Source: SFHK01 sp045538305
GTDB lineage: Bacteria > Bacillota > Clostridia > Christensenellales > Aristaeellaceae
Direction of reading: 5' to 3'
NCBI GenBank assembly: GCA_045538305.1
Contig: JAZSRC010000088.1
Location: 1 to 39,188, forward strand
Length of the DNA: 39,188 bases
Position numbers and translations under genes: made by a program
Shown: positions 8,594 through 17,647 of the stretch, piece by piece
Layout of the letters: the number at the start of each line of letters is the position of its first letter
How positions within the stretch are numbered: position 1 is the stretch's first letter
Notes under the pieces: model-generated
Seen by the model: only the letters and a program-made list of their open reading frames with translations
Told to the model about the DNA's origin: nothing
Database searches by the model: none

Positions 8594-10958
8594 CCGTGTC
8601 TCCTCCTTTCTCTGCTATATGCTTAAACTTCATGAACCGCTGATACAGCGGATTATCCTCCGGACTTTTTTTCACCATTTCGGGAATTTCCAGCCGGGCT
8701 CCGTCTTTTGAAGTGCCGGTTCGAAGAAGCGCCATATCCTCAAGCACCATAAGCCCTGCGGCTGTGGATGTTTCGCTTTCGTCTGCCTCGTCGGCAAGCG
8801 CCCGTATCAGCGCTTCCTTTGAGGCAAAATAGTATGGACGCTTTACGATCCTCCTCGCGCAGGTATACAGCTGCCGGAGCCGGTCGGTATCCGGCAGGTG
8901 CAGAAACAGCCGGGAGGGCTGTATGCCCCGAATGCGGAAAGCGGCGTCAATCAGGCCGTCCGGGATATCGGTAAGCACCACTGTTTTGTAGCCCTTTGGA
9001 CATTCGCCTTTTGGTGCGACGGCGATTGCCCGGAATGCGCGTTCATCGTCCGGATAGCGGCCGATTGCCGTGTCAAGCAGTGTGGTTTTGGAAAGATCCA
9101 GCATTTCAAGCGTCTGCCTTGCGCCTTCATGCGTGGCGGCAACAATGAGTATGCCTTGCGGTTTTGCTTCCAGCATATCCTTCAGCGCTTCTTTAGACAA
9201 TTGCCTCGTATTGCCGTCTGAATATCGATTATTATACACATGGTCTGTTAAGAACGCTTGAAACAAAGCGCCTGTGCGGGTGGCGGCTTCTGAAAGGCGT
9301 TCGAGTGCGCCCGACGGCGAAAGCGCGCGGATTTCCGCCTGAACGCTTACGCGGCCTTGATAACTGGAAACGGACGGCGCAAATACGGCTGTGGCCTTTC
9401 GCGGTATGGAATTTGCCATTTCGCCCTTTCTGAACCATATGCCGTCCATCTGCATTCCGTTCGCGCGCAGGCTCAGCTTCAGGTGCGCGCTATTGGCGCC
9501 GACAGCGCGTGCCGACGCAATTTCGGTTTTCATCGAGAAGATGGGCGCGGGGTTGCCGCAGCCGGTGGGCGCAAGCGCCTCCAGCTCATTTACCGCCTGG
9601 GGCGTGAGCATGTCCGGCGTGACGTCAAGATCGTATTCCATCTGAGGAATGTAGGCTTCCGGCGGTATTTCATCCGTCAGGTACCGGTCCAGCGCTTCCT
9701 GAAGCGCTTCGACATTTTCGGGCAGAATCTTCAACCCGGCAGCCATTCGGTGTCCGCCGAATCGTATCAGAAGGGAAGACGCACTGGAAAGAGCTTTATG
9801 AATATCGATTTCGTCGATGGAACGGCAGGAGCCGACGTATGCGTCATCTTCCCTTGTTAAAACCACCGTCGGATAATGGTATTTTTCCGTCAGGCGGGAC
9901 GCGGCAAGTCCGATAACGCCCGCGTTCCAGTTTTCGCCTTTTACAACGATTGCGCGGTGGCGAACAAAATCAAAACCGCTAAGCGCCTGCTCGGCTTCAT
10001 CGATTGCCGTTTGCTCCAGCGTTTTTCGCAGCAGGTTTTCTTCGTTGAGTTCGCCTGCCAGCTGATAGCAAAGATCGATATCGGTAGCGGTGATCAGATT
10101 ATAAGCGCGCATTGCGTCGCCGATTCGGCCGCTTGCGTTCAGGCGGGGCGTGAGCTGAAAGGCGATGTTTCCCGCAGAGATGGGGCGGCCGGAAAGTCCG
10201 GCTGCGTCAATCAGCGCACGGATGCCCGGGCGGGGAGAAGCGTTGATTTTTTTAAGCCCAATGGCGGCAATCGCGCGGTTTTCATCTGTCAGCGGCACGA
10301 TGTCGGCGATGGTTGCAAGCGCCGCATAATCTACGTATTCCAGCGCCCGGTCCCGGCCGCCAAGCGCCGAAACTAATTGAAACGCTACGCCTGCGCCGCA
10401 GAGGCTTGGAAACGGATAATGATTCAGAAGGGGATTTACCACCGGGCAATCGGGAAGCTCGTTTTCCGGCCTGTGGTGATCGGTCACAACGACCTTAAGA
10501 CCGCATTTTTTGGCGTGCTCCACAAGCGAAATCGCGGTGATTCCGCAGTCCACCGTAATCAGCAGACGGTGATCCTTTGAGATGCGGTCAACGGCGCCTT
10601 CGTTCAGGCCGTATCCTTCATGGTGTCTGGAGGGCAGATACGGCGAGGCGATTCCACCGGCAGATGTAATATAGCTTACCAGTATTGCGCTTGCGCATAC
10701 GCCGTCTACATCGTAATCGCCGTATACGCAGATGCTTTCTTTTTTTTCGATGGCTTCGTTTATGATTTTTACGGCTTTGTCCATGTCGGAGAGCAGGAAG
10801 GGATCGCGCAGCTGATCTCTGGAGGGGCGCAAAAATGCCTGCGCCTCTTCGGGGCTCTTTACGCCCCTAAGCCGCAACAAATTGTAGAGAATTTCGGACA
10901 TATCCCCGGGCTTTTCCCACATGGGAACGTTCGCGGTTCGTTTGGTAAGCTTGAGCAT
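8586..10958 (-). CDS. recJ: Single-stranded-DNA-specific exonuclease RecJ, 790 aa
   Basis: 5'-3' single-strand exonuclease used in recombination and repair. DHH-superfamily motifs are present: DYDVDG (residues 81-86), ITVDCGIT, VTDHH, and the DHHA1 region with GGHRMAAG, followed by an OB-like domain. The C-terminal part after about residue 560 is the extension found in Firmicute RecJ, giving 790 aa against about 570 in E. coli. The frame opens upstream to a TTG at 10994, but the ATG at 10958 has GAGG seven bases before it and begins MLKLTKR, so it is chosen. It follows secF after 86 bp without an obvious terminator. Confidence 0.95.
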   Translation of the reverse strand: MLKLTKRTANVPMWEKPGDMSEILYNLLRLRGVKSPEEAQAFLRPSRDQLRDPFLLSDMDKAVKIINEAIEKKESICVYGDYDVDGVCASAILVSYITSAGGIASPYLPSRHHEGYGLNEGAVDRISKDHRLLITVDCGITAISLVEHAKKCGLKVVVTDHHRPENELPDCPVVNPLLNHYPFPSLCGAGVAFQLVSALGGRDRALEYVDYAALATIADIVPLTDENRAIAAIGLKKINASPRPGIRALIDAAGLSGRPISAGNIAFQLTPRLNASGRIGDAMRAYNLITATDIDLCYQLAGELNEENLLRKTLEQTAIDEAEQALSGFDFVRHRAIVVKGENWNAGVIGLAASRLTEKYHYPTVVLTREDDAYVGSCRSIDEIDIHKALSSASSLLIRFGGHRMAAGLKILPENVEALQEALDRYLTDEIPPEAYIPQMEYDLDVTPDMLTPQAVNELEALAPTGCGNPAPIFSMKTEIASARAVGANSAHLKLSLRANGMQMDGIWFRKGEMANSIPRKATAVFAPSVSSYQGRVSVQAEIRALSPSGALERLSEAATRTGALFQAFLTDHVYNNRYSDGNTRQLSKEALKDMLEAKPQGILIVAATHEGARQTLEMLDLSKTTLLDTAIGRYPDDERAFRAIAVAPKGECPKGYKTVVLTDIPDGLIDAAFRIRGIQPSRLFLHLPDTDRLRQLYTCARRIVKRPYYFASKEALIRALADEADESETSTAAGLMVLEDMALLRTGTSKDGARLEIPEMVKKSPEDNPLYQRFMKFKHIAEKGGDTDD

Positions 10959-11044
10959 GGGTTGTACCTCGCAGGTTTGTTCGGATGATAACAATATGGG
11001 AATCCGGCCGTTGGACGACGGGTTCCCATTTTATAAAGTGCGGA

Positions 11045-12253
11045 TTACTCCTCTAAAACGGCAGCCTTCCTTTCGCGCCTTTTTTCGGATTTATCCATCA
11101 TATAAGCCCATACGGGGCCGTTCAGTATCAGGGAGGAGTAGGTACCGGCGATCATGCCGATCAGAAGCGGGAAGGTAAACTCTTTTATGGAATCAACGCC
11201 CAGAATATAGAGCGCAGCGAGTGTGAAAAGCGTGGTAATGGAGGTATTGACCGTGCGCGAGAAGGAAGCGGAAACGCTCATATTCACAATTTCGGTATTG
11301 GAATGCGTATCCTTATACGCGCGCTTGTTTTCACGGATGCGGTCAAATATGATGATGGTATCGTTAATGGAATAGCCTACGATGGTAAGAAGCGCCGCAA
11401 TGAAGGAAGAATTGATCTGATAGACCGAGCGGAAAAAGACCATGAAAGAAAACATGATCAACACGTCGTGTACAAGGCCGAAAAGAGCGGCGATACCGGA
11501 ATACAGATCAAAGCGCAGCGCGATATAGATAAGCATCAGAACAAGGGCAAGGACGATGGCTCTGAGCGCGTTGTTCGTCAGATCGGAGCTTGATACCGCG
11601 CCGGCATGTTCAATGGATACATATGTGAAATCTGGATACTTTTTCGTCATTTCGCGCTCCAGAAAATCGCGTACGCTGGCGGACGGATCATCCAAAAGGA
11701 TGCGAATAATGGTCTGCCCTTCTTCAGAAGCGGAAACATTCAGCTTCAAAACGGGAATCTGTGCGCCCGAAAGTGCGTTTTCTATTGCGGATGAAAGGAG
11801 ATCCGTATCGGAATTCTCCGAAAACACAAACTCATGTCCGCCGGCAAAAGTGGTATCAAGACCGCTGTCCGCCAGATGCTTAAGGGTCAAAGCCGTGTTC
11901 GAAACAAAAGTAAGCCGGTTTTCCTTTTCAAAGCCTTCCATCACTTTGATCATTTCGCCGGTATAGTCTTTAAGCGGCAGGCGAATCTGAAGGTTGGTCA
12001 ATTCGTTTTGTGCGTTCTCAGCTGCGGCTTTTGTTACCTGACTGTCGTGATAGCCGTATACGCTCAGAAGCTCGCTGACTTCCTCGGTCTGAAAGCTTTC
12101 GCCTACGCTGTATTCCAGAAGAGAGCCGCCGGTAAAATCGATGCCGGGGTTAATGCCATACCCCAGAAGGCTCATGATGACGGCTGCCAGTATAATGATG
12201 GCCGGAATCAGCAGATAAATACGGATGTGGCGGGAGAAGGTGATGTTTTTCAT
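11045..12253 (-). CDS. secF: Protein translocase subunit SecF, 402 aa
   Basis: RND-type membrane subunit that with SecD uses the proton or sodium gradient to help release proteins exported through SecYEG. TM1 is at about residues 10-30, then the GIDFTGGSLLEY motif opens the first extracytoplasmic domain, and TM2-6 lie in about 235-390 with the characteristic IVGYSINDTIIIFDRIREN. The length is about 80-100 aa more than most SecF proteins; the excess lies in the ectodomain (about 55-225), rich in Ser, Glu and Asn. The last residues are charged (KRRERK). secD lies 15 bp upstream. Confidence 0.95.
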   Translation of the reverse strand: MKNITFSRHIRIYLLIPAIIILAAVIMSLLGYGINPGIDFTGGSLLEYSVGESFQTEEVSELLSVYGYHDSQVTKAAAENAQNELTNLQIRLPLKDYTGEMIKVMEGFEKENRLTFVSNTALTLKHLADSGLDTTFAGGHEFVFSENSDTDLLSSAIENALSGAQIPVLKLNVSASEEGQTIIRILLDDPSASVRDFLEREMTKKYPDFTYVSIEHAGAVSSSDLTNNALRAIVLALVLMLIYIALRFDLYSGIAALFGLVHDVLIMFSFMVFFRSVYQINSSFIAALLTIVGYSINDTIIIFDRIRENKRAYKDTHSNTEIVNMSVSASFSRTVNTSITTLFTLAALYILGVDSIKEFTFPLLIGMIAGTYSSLILNGPVWAYMMDKSEKRRERKAAVLEE

Positions 12254-12268
12254 ACAAGCGCCGCCTCC

Positions 12269-13537
12269 TTATCGGGTGTACAGCCCGCGTCCGGTAAAGC
12301 CGAGGCGAAGGGCGTGCTTAAGCAGAAATCGGGTTACGAATACGGCGGTGAAGATCGATACGATGACGCTCAGCGCCAGCGTATAGCTGAAGCCGCGGAT
12401 GCTGCCCGTTCCGAAGAACATCAGAACCAGCGCCGCGATGAGCGTTGTTACATTAGAGTCAATTATGGCGCGCAGCGCGTTTTTGAAGCCGCGCTTGGCT
12501 GCCGTTTCATAAGAACTGCCCGACAGAATCTCTTCGCGGAAGCGCTCGAAGATGACGATGTTGGCGTCTACCGCCATGCCGATACCGAGCAGTATACCCG
12601 CAATGCCCGGCAGCGTGAGCTGAATCCGGAATATGGAAAGCAGCTCAAATATGATCAGCATATACAGGGAAAGCGCAATGTTCGCCATCAGACCCGGAAG
12701 ACGGTACATAATCAGCATAAACAGAAATACCAGAATAATGCCGACGATGCCTGCGCGGAATGCGGTGTGAATGGCATCTTCGCCAAGCGTTGCGGATATG
12801 GCCCGGGTTTCGCTTTCTTCAATGTTTAGAGGCAGCGCGCCGGACATGATGAGAGTGGCGAGCTGCTCGGCTTCTGCATTTGCCGCCTGATAGCCCAATG
12901 ACTGGTTCAGCGTAATGCTGACGCTGCCGCCGTCGATTCGTTCATGAACGGTTGGGCTTGAAATCACTTCGCCGTCCAGTATAATGCTGATGTATGAGCC
13001 TATGAAGCGCTCGGTGGCGTCTGCAAACACCTTGGCGCTTTCCTTGGAGAGGTTAAAGTTTACCGTCGCCTGATATCCGCCCTGCAGGGTCTGCGTACTT
13101 CCGACGCGCACGTTCGTAACATCCTTGCCTTCGACGATTATGTTTCCGAAGGGATCTTCAAACGTAAGGCGCGCGGGCGTGCCGATAATCTCCAATACTT
13201 GCTGGGGGTCTGAAATATCCGGAATCTCAACGCGGATGCAATTGGAGCCCTGCGTGCTGATGTTGGCCTCCGTGTAGCCCTGATTGGTCAGACGGTTTCT
13301 GAGCACCGCGCAGGTATCCGAAAGAAGCGAATCAAACTCTGCGTCCGGATACCCTTCGTTTTCGGCATAGTAAACGGTATATATGCCGCCGCGAAGGTCC
13401 AGCCCGAGGCTCAGGCCTTCTCCGACAGGCAGAAGTAGGCGTTTTCCGCCGATTGTTAGCCCTGCGAAGGCCGTATAGGCAAAGAACGCAAGCAGCAGCG
13501 TGACGATGACAAGCGTACACCAGCTCTTTTTCCTCAT
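12269..13537 (-). CDS. secD: Protein translocase subunit SecD, 422 aa
   Basis: Partner of SecF in the Sec translocase. An N-terminal TM (about 4-27) is followed by GLDLRGGIYTVY, a compact periplasmic-side domain and the SecD helices with AGILLGIGMAVDANIVIFERFREE. Length is that of Firmicute SecD. The reading frame is open for 50 more codons upstream, but the ATG at 13537 has AGGAGG seven bases before it and lies downstream of a good promoter (13586-13614) that the longer version would overlap. First gene of the long minus-strand run that ends at position 38. Confidence 0.95.
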   Translation of the reverse strand: MRKKSWCTLVIVTLLLAFFAYTAFAGLTIGGKRLLLPVGEGLSLGLDLRGGIYTVYYAENEGYPDAEFDSLLSDTCAVLRNRLTNQGYTEANISTQGSNCIRVEIPDISDPQQVLEIIGTPARLTFEDPFGNIIVEGKDVTNVRVGSTQTLQGGYQATVNFNLSKESAKVFADATERFIGSYISIILDGEVISSPTVHERIDGGSVSITLNQSLGYQAANAEAEQLATLIMSGALPLNIEESETRAISATLGEDAIHTAFRAGIVGIILVFLFMLIMYRLPGLMANIALSLYMLIIFELLSIFRIQLTLPGIAGILLGIGMAVDANIVIFERFREEILSGSSYETAAKRGFKNALRAIIDSNVTTLIAALVLMFFGTGSIRGFSYTLALSVIVSIFTAVFVTRFLLKHALRLGFTGRGLYTR

Positions 13538-13585
13538 GTCTGCGCCTCCTGTTCCGTGTGGTGATTTTTGTTTCAATATCTGTTT

Positions 13586-13614
13586 ATTATAAAACACAAA
13601 ATGTATACAGTCAA
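13586..13614 (-). promoter_or_regulatory. Sigma-A promoter of the secD run
   Basis: On the minus strand TTGACT (13609-13614) is followed after exactly 17 bp by a perfect TATAAT (13586-13591). The expected transcript start is about 42 bases before the secD ATG. No promoter this good was seen further along the run, so it may serve all eleven genes. Confidence 0.85.
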
Positions 13615-13695
13615 GTAAAATGGTATATTGCCCCGTTAAGCCTTCGATTGCGCCGGAAAATGCGCCTGATACAGCCACCATTAACATGCTGTCGC

Positions 13696-13724
13696 TTGAT
13701 TGTATTTATGATGGATTGTATAAT
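13696..13724 (+). promoter_or_regulatory. Sigma-A promoter of the radical SAM gene
   Basis: TTGATT (13696-13701), a 17 bp spacer and TATAAT (13719-13724), ending 34 bp before the chosen ATG. It is divergent from the secD promoter; the two -35 boxes are about 80 bp apart, so common regulation is possible but not required. Confidence 0.85.
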
Positions 13725-13758
13725 GCCTAAAGATATTTCAGCCGGGGAGGTTTTGTTC

Positions 13759-14883
13759 ATGAGAATTTCCAAAAAGGATGCGCTGATGTGGTTTGAGTTT
13801 TTCGCAGCGCTTCCCGAGCAGGAAACGCTTTGGCCCAATCAGCAGGAGATCGTGTACGCGGTATTCAGACAGATTGAGGATGCGGTTCATGCGGAGCATG
13901 TCAGGCGCATGAACGAAATTCCGGGCCTTAAAACCCTGGAAAACCGCACGCTGTACGTTGGAAGCGATGATAAATTCTCCCGCGGCTGCCGTTCGTGTCT
14001 GCTGGGCACAGGCCTGAGCGCCATCAGAAAAACCAATAAGTGCAACGCCAACTGCCGGTTCTGCTATAACTACGGGGAAATGGATATGATTCCGCCGATT
14101 GGCGACGGGATGTGGGAAATTGGCGGAACGAAGTTTTATGAGAGGGATATTGATCTTCTCCTGTCGGTGTCCAATCGCCCTACGGGCATTTCCTATGTGT
14201 ATCTGGAGCCGTTTATGGAGATTGAAAAGTATTACGGGGTGATTGAAAAATTCCATCGGGCGGGTATTCATCAGCATATGTATACCAACGGAATCAATGC
14301 GAATGAAGAGAACCTGAAGGCGCTTGGGAAAGCGGGGCTTGATGAACTCAGGTTTAATCTGGGCGCGACAAACACCTCGGATCACGTGATTGAAAATATT
14401 GCCATTGCCAAAAAATATATACCCTTTGTCGGAATTGAAACGCCCATGACGCCGGAGCTGTTCGATCAGTTTATGAAAAAGAAAGAGAAAATCCTTAATA
14501 CGGGCTTTGATTTCATGAACTGCGCCGAACTGCACCTGAACATGAACAATATCGGGTCTTACGAGGGTGAAAACCTGTACATCTCCCGTCATGGCTACAT
14601 ATCGCCCATATGGAGCCGCATGCTGACGCTCGAGTTTATGCGCATTGCGGATAAGGAACAATGGGGCATTGCGGTTCACGATTGCTCGAACGATACCAAG
14701 TTTGCAAGGGATCTGAACCTTCGCGCCAAGGAGGGCGGTTGGTTTGGCGCCAGCAATTACGGCTGTGAGTTTGACAAAACGCCCTATGAGGTGTTTTTGC
14801 CCGTTCTCAGGGATGAAACCTTCCGGTTCATTGAAGAAGAGGAGCTTCCTGAAGGATATCGGCCCGGCGATCTGTACTTTTAA
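13759..14883 (+). CDS. Radical SAM protein of unknown substrate, 374 aa
   Basis: Radical SAM enzyme: C95-x3-C99-x2-C102 in KCNANCRFCYNYGEMD binds the [4Fe-4S] cluster. A second Cys pair, C77-x2-C80 (RGCRSCLLGTG), lies just before it, and further Cys occur in MNCAEL, HDCSND and NYGCEF, so an auxiliary cluster is possible. YVYLEPFMEI and HMYTNGINA are barrel strands. No SPASM, TRAM or B12 domain is seen, and no peptide or other obvious substrate gene adjoins it. The frame is open upstream to 13558, but GGGGAGG eight bases before the ATG at 13759 and the promoter at 13696-13724 fix the start. It is a single-gene unit: own promoter, own terminator. I do not recognise the family beyond the superfamily. 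Confidence 0.85.
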   Translation: MRISKKDALMWFEFFAALPEQETLWPNQQEIVYAVFRQIEDAVHAEHVRRMNEIPGLKTLENRTLYVGSDDKFSRGCRSCLLGTGLSAIRKTNKCNANCRFCYNYGEMDMIPPIGDGMWEIGGTKFYERDIDLLLSVSNRPTGISYVYLEPFMEIEKYYGVIEKFHRAGIHQHMYTNGINANEENLKALGKAGLDELRFNLGATNTSDHVIENIAIAKKYIPFVGIETPMTPELFDQFMKKKEKILNTGFDFMNCAELHLNMNNIGSYEGENLYISRHGYISPIWSRMLTLEFMRIADKEQWGIAVHDCSNDTKFARDLNLRAKEGGWFGASNYGCEFDKTPYEVFLPVLRDETFRFIEEEELPEGYRPGDLYF

Positions 14884-14886
14884 AGG

Positions 14887-14933
14887 AAAAACTGAACCGA
14901 ACGCATGAATACCAGCGTTCGGTTCAGTTTTTT
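14887..14933. terminator. Hairpin terminator between convergent genes
   Basis: The arm ending CTGAACCGAACGC (14892-14904) pairs perfectly with GCGTTCGGTTCAG (14915-14927) around a 10-base loop, and is followed by TTTTTT (14928-14933). The bases before the stem are A-rich (AAAAA), so it can also act for the minus-strand PHP gene that ends at 14938. Confidence 0.9.
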
Positions 14934-14937
14934 ACGC

Positions 14938-15762
14938 TTACAGAGGAATTTCTTCAAACAGCGAATCTCCTGTTCCGAGAGAAAGCATATGCGTATAGCC
15001 GGCCTGCTTCAGATACTCGTGACATTCGTCAAACCATGCGTCCAGCTGATGCGCGCGGTGACAGTCGGAAGAAGGAATCACTTCGCCACCCAGATCCCGC
15101 CAATAGCGCAGTAGCTGCAGTGTGGGATAGGGGCAGGGCTGGGAACTTCTGGCTATGCCGCCGGTGTTTACCTCAAGAACTCTGCAGGATGTGATCATTT
15201 CATCCATGGCGTCATAGCCCGCTTTAAGATACGCCCTGTCGCTTTCGTCAAACCAATGCCTTTTGCGGTTGCCCTTGGCAATCAGGTCAAAATGCGCAAT
15301 GATATCGGGACAGATATCTTTTACATATTTTGCGGCTTCTGAAAAATTCTTTTTTGCTGCGCTTAGCCAGCTGCCGCCTGCATGCGTTTGCACCCATCTC
15401 TCCAGTTTGTCCGGATCTCCGTCCACCGCCGCCCAATCTCCGTTCGCTGCCACCAGATAATGGTTGGAGGCGAGGATGTATTCGTACTTGCCTTTGTCTG
15501 CTGAGGAGAGACGGTCGCGCTCCAGACCGAGCCATATGCGCATGCTTCCTTTATAAACGGACTTAAGTCGGTTTATGGTTTCGATGTATTGCGCTTCCGT
15601 TTCCGGCGTCAGGCCGAATGTGCCGTCTATGAGCTGCTCCGCATGCTCCGAAAAGCCCAAGGATACAAACCCGAGTTTATACGCCTGTTCCGCCATTTCC
15701 TCAGGGGTATTTTTTCCGTCCACAAATGTGGAATGCGTATGCGGATTGCTTCGGATTTTCAT
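14938..15762 (-). CDS. PHP-domain phosphoesterase (histidinol-phosphatase-like), 274 aa
   Basis: PHP-fold metallo-phosphoesterase. Metal-binding motifs are seen in order: NPHTHS (residues 6-11), FSEHAEQ, GLERD, IIAHFDLIA, LEVNTGG and SSDCHRAHQ. The best-known relatives are the HisK-type histidinol phosphatases, but no other histidine genes are near, so the substrate is open. GGAGG precedes the ATG at 15762, and the gene follows the ABC exporter genes after 24 bp in the same direction, so it is probably co-transcribed with them. Confidence 0.85.
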   Translation of the reverse strand: MKIRSNPHTHSTFVDGKNTPEEMAEQAYKLGFVSLGFSEHAEQLIDGTFGLTPETEAQYIETINRLKSVYKGSMRIWLGLERDRLSSADKGKYEYILASNHYLVAANGDWAAVDGDPDKLERWVQTHAGGSWLSAAKKNFSEAAKYVKDICPDIIAHFDLIAKGNRKRHWFDESDRAYLKAGYDAMDEMITSCRVLEVNTGGIARSSQPCPYPTLQLLRYWRDLGGEVIPSSDCHRAHQLDAWFDECHEYLKQAGYTHMLSLGTGDSLFEEIPL

Positions 15763-15786
15763 TATGCTGTCCTCCGGTTATGCGCA

Positions 15787-17631
15787 TTAGCTCTGCTTTC
15801 CGAGTCCCAGAATCGCCTTTTCGCGTTCCTCGCGGAACTGGTTGGCGTACAGGTTATAGTAGTAGCCGCGCTTTTGGATCAGTTCCTTATGCGTGCCGGA
15901 CTCCGTAACCTCGCCGTGCTGTATAACGAGTATGCGGTCGGCAGAGCGGATGGTGGAAAGACGATGCGCGATGATGAAGCTGGTTCTGCCTTTTAGGGAG
16001 GTTTCAATGGCTTTCTGAATCTTCTGCTCGGTTTCCGTATCGACGGAGGACGTCGCTTCATCCAACACAAATATTGCAGGGTTGGCAATCAGCGCGCGTG
16101 CAAAGGAAATCAGCTGCTTCTGACCGGTGGACAGGCGGTTGCCGCCTTCGCCGACGTCAGTATCATAGCCCTTTTCAAATTTGAGTATGAAGTCTTCCGC
16201 GTCCACCATGCGCGTAACGCGCTCGATTTCTTCATCCGTAGCATCGAGCCGACCGTAGCGGATGTTCTCGCGGATGGTACCGGAGAACAGATGAGGCTGC
16301 TGAAGCACGTAGCCAAGGTGCGATTGCAGCCAAAGCTGCGAGCGCTGCCTGTAATCTACGCCGTCAATCAGTATGCGTCCCTCCGTGGGCTCATAGAATC
16401 GGCAGATCAGGTTGACGATGGTACTCTTTCCGCTTCCTGTTTCACCGACCAGCGCGATGGTCTGTCCGGCTTCCACTTTAAGGGAAAAGTCTTTCAGCAC
16501 CTTTTCACCGCCCGTATAGCGGAAGGAAACATTTTCAAACTCGATATCGCCCCGGATGCTTTCCCAATTCGAACGGTCGGGGTCAAGATTGTCGCCGTAG
16601 CGCTTTTGTACTTCATCGGAGTCTTTGATTTCGGGCTCGGTTTCAAGCATTGTAATCACGCGTTCGCCCGCCGCCTGACTGTTCTGAAGGTCGGCAAACG
16701 TGCGTACCACGGCGACAATGGGCTCAAAGATGCTGCTTGCGTAGTTGACAAAGGCAGTCAGCGTTCCTACAGACAGCGCAGCCGATACGGCAAAAACCTG
16801 GCTTCCGCCTTCCCAGAGAGTGTAAGCGATGGCAATGGAGCCCAGCGACATGACGATCGGGTATAACAGCGCGCTTGTGAGCGCCGCCCGGATGGAGTTT
16901 TTCTTCATGGTATGCGTAAGCGCCACAAACTCCTCGTTGTTTGCTTCCTCGCGTACGAGGGTTTTGGTGGTTTTCGCACCCATGATGCCCTCGTTGAATG
17001 CGCCTGTAATCTTTGAATTGGTCTTTCGTACTTCACGGTAGCTTTTCAGTATTTTTTTCTGGAAATACATGGCGACTACAGTGATGATCGGGATTACGGA
17101 GAGCACAACCAGCGCCAGCTTCCAATTTAAAATAAACATCGTAACCGCCGACATAACGACGTATCCCGCGCCCCACATAAGATCGATCAGGCCCCAGCCG
17201 ATGGTATCGCCAATGCGCTGGGTATCGCTGGTCATCCTGGCAATCAGATAGCCGACGGGCGTTTTATCATAAAAGGAGAAGGAAAGCTCCTGCAAACGCA
17301 AAAAACCGATTTTTCTGATGTGGTGCGTCATGCCGACTTCGACGATACCTGAAATAAAGCAGAAGGAAAATATGCAGGCTACCTGCGACAGCACCACCAG
17401 AGAATAACGGATTGCAAAGTTACCAAAGCCGTTCAGCGTTTTGTTTTTTATGAATACGTCTATGGCTTCTTTTGTCAGGAGCGGAACCTGCACGTCCAGA
17501 TAGGCGCTAACCAGCATGAGCAGACAGATAAACACGAGATGCTTGTGAAAGGGCTTTGCGTAAATGAGCAGTTTTTTCCATAACGACGCGTCAAATCGCT
17601 TGTTATAATCCTGTTCTTCCTGAAATTGCAT
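15787..17631 (-). CDS. ABC exporter half-transporter with consensus catalytic site, 614 aa
   Basis: Type IV ABC exporter subunit: six-helix membrane domain (about residues 20-330) fused to an ATPase domain. The NBD has Walker A GETGSGKST, Q-loop region VLQQPHLFSG, an unusual signature LSTGQ, Walker B with catalytic Glu (FVLDEATSSVD) and the switch His (IIAHRLS). With the preceding gene, which has a standard LSGGQ but Asp for Glu, it forms the asymmetric pair known from TM287/288 and BmrCD: one competent ATP site and one degenerate site. It begins 16 bp after that gene with AAAGGAGG. The substrate is unknown; drugs, lipids or peptides are possible. No C39 peptidase domain is present. Confidence 0.93.
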   Translation of the reverse strand: MQFQEEQDYNKRFDASLWKKLLIYAKPFHKHLVFICLLMLVSAYLDVQVPLLTKEAIDVFIKNKTLNGFGNFAIRYSLVVLSQVACIFSFCFISGIVEVGMTHHIRKIGFLRLQELSFSFYDKTPVGYLIARMTSDTQRIGDTIGWGLIDLMWGAGYVVMSAVTMFILNWKLALVVLSVIPIITVVAMYFQKKILKSYREVRKTNSKITGAFNEGIMGAKTTKTLVREEANNEEFVALTHTMKKNSIRAALTSALLYPIVMSLGSIAIAYTLWEGGSQVFAVSAALSVGTLTAFVNYASSIFEPIVAVVRTFADLQNSQAAGERVITMLETEPEIKDSDEVQKRYGDNLDPDRSNWESIRGDIEFENVSFRYTGGEKVLKDFSLKVEAGQTIALVGETGSGKSTIVNLICRFYEPTEGRILIDGVDYRQRSQLWLQSHLGYVLQQPHLFSGTIRENIRYGRLDATDEEIERVTRMVDAEDFILKFEKGYDTDVGEGGNRLSTGQKQLISFARALIANPAIFVLDEATSSVDTETEQKIQKAIETSLKGRTSFIIAHRLSTIRSADRILVIQHGEVTESGTHKELIQKRGYYYNLYANQFREEREKAILGLGKQS

Positions 17632-17647
17632 GGTCTGTTTCCCTCCT

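Noticed and set aside
13558..13758. Longer N terminus of the radical SAM protein and of SecD
   Set aside because: These extensions would overlap each other and both promoters, and lack binding sites; strong sites stand right before the shorter starts.
13738..14679. A 313-codon open frame on the minus strand
   Set aside because: Antisense to the radical SAM gene, which has promoter, binding site and motifs.
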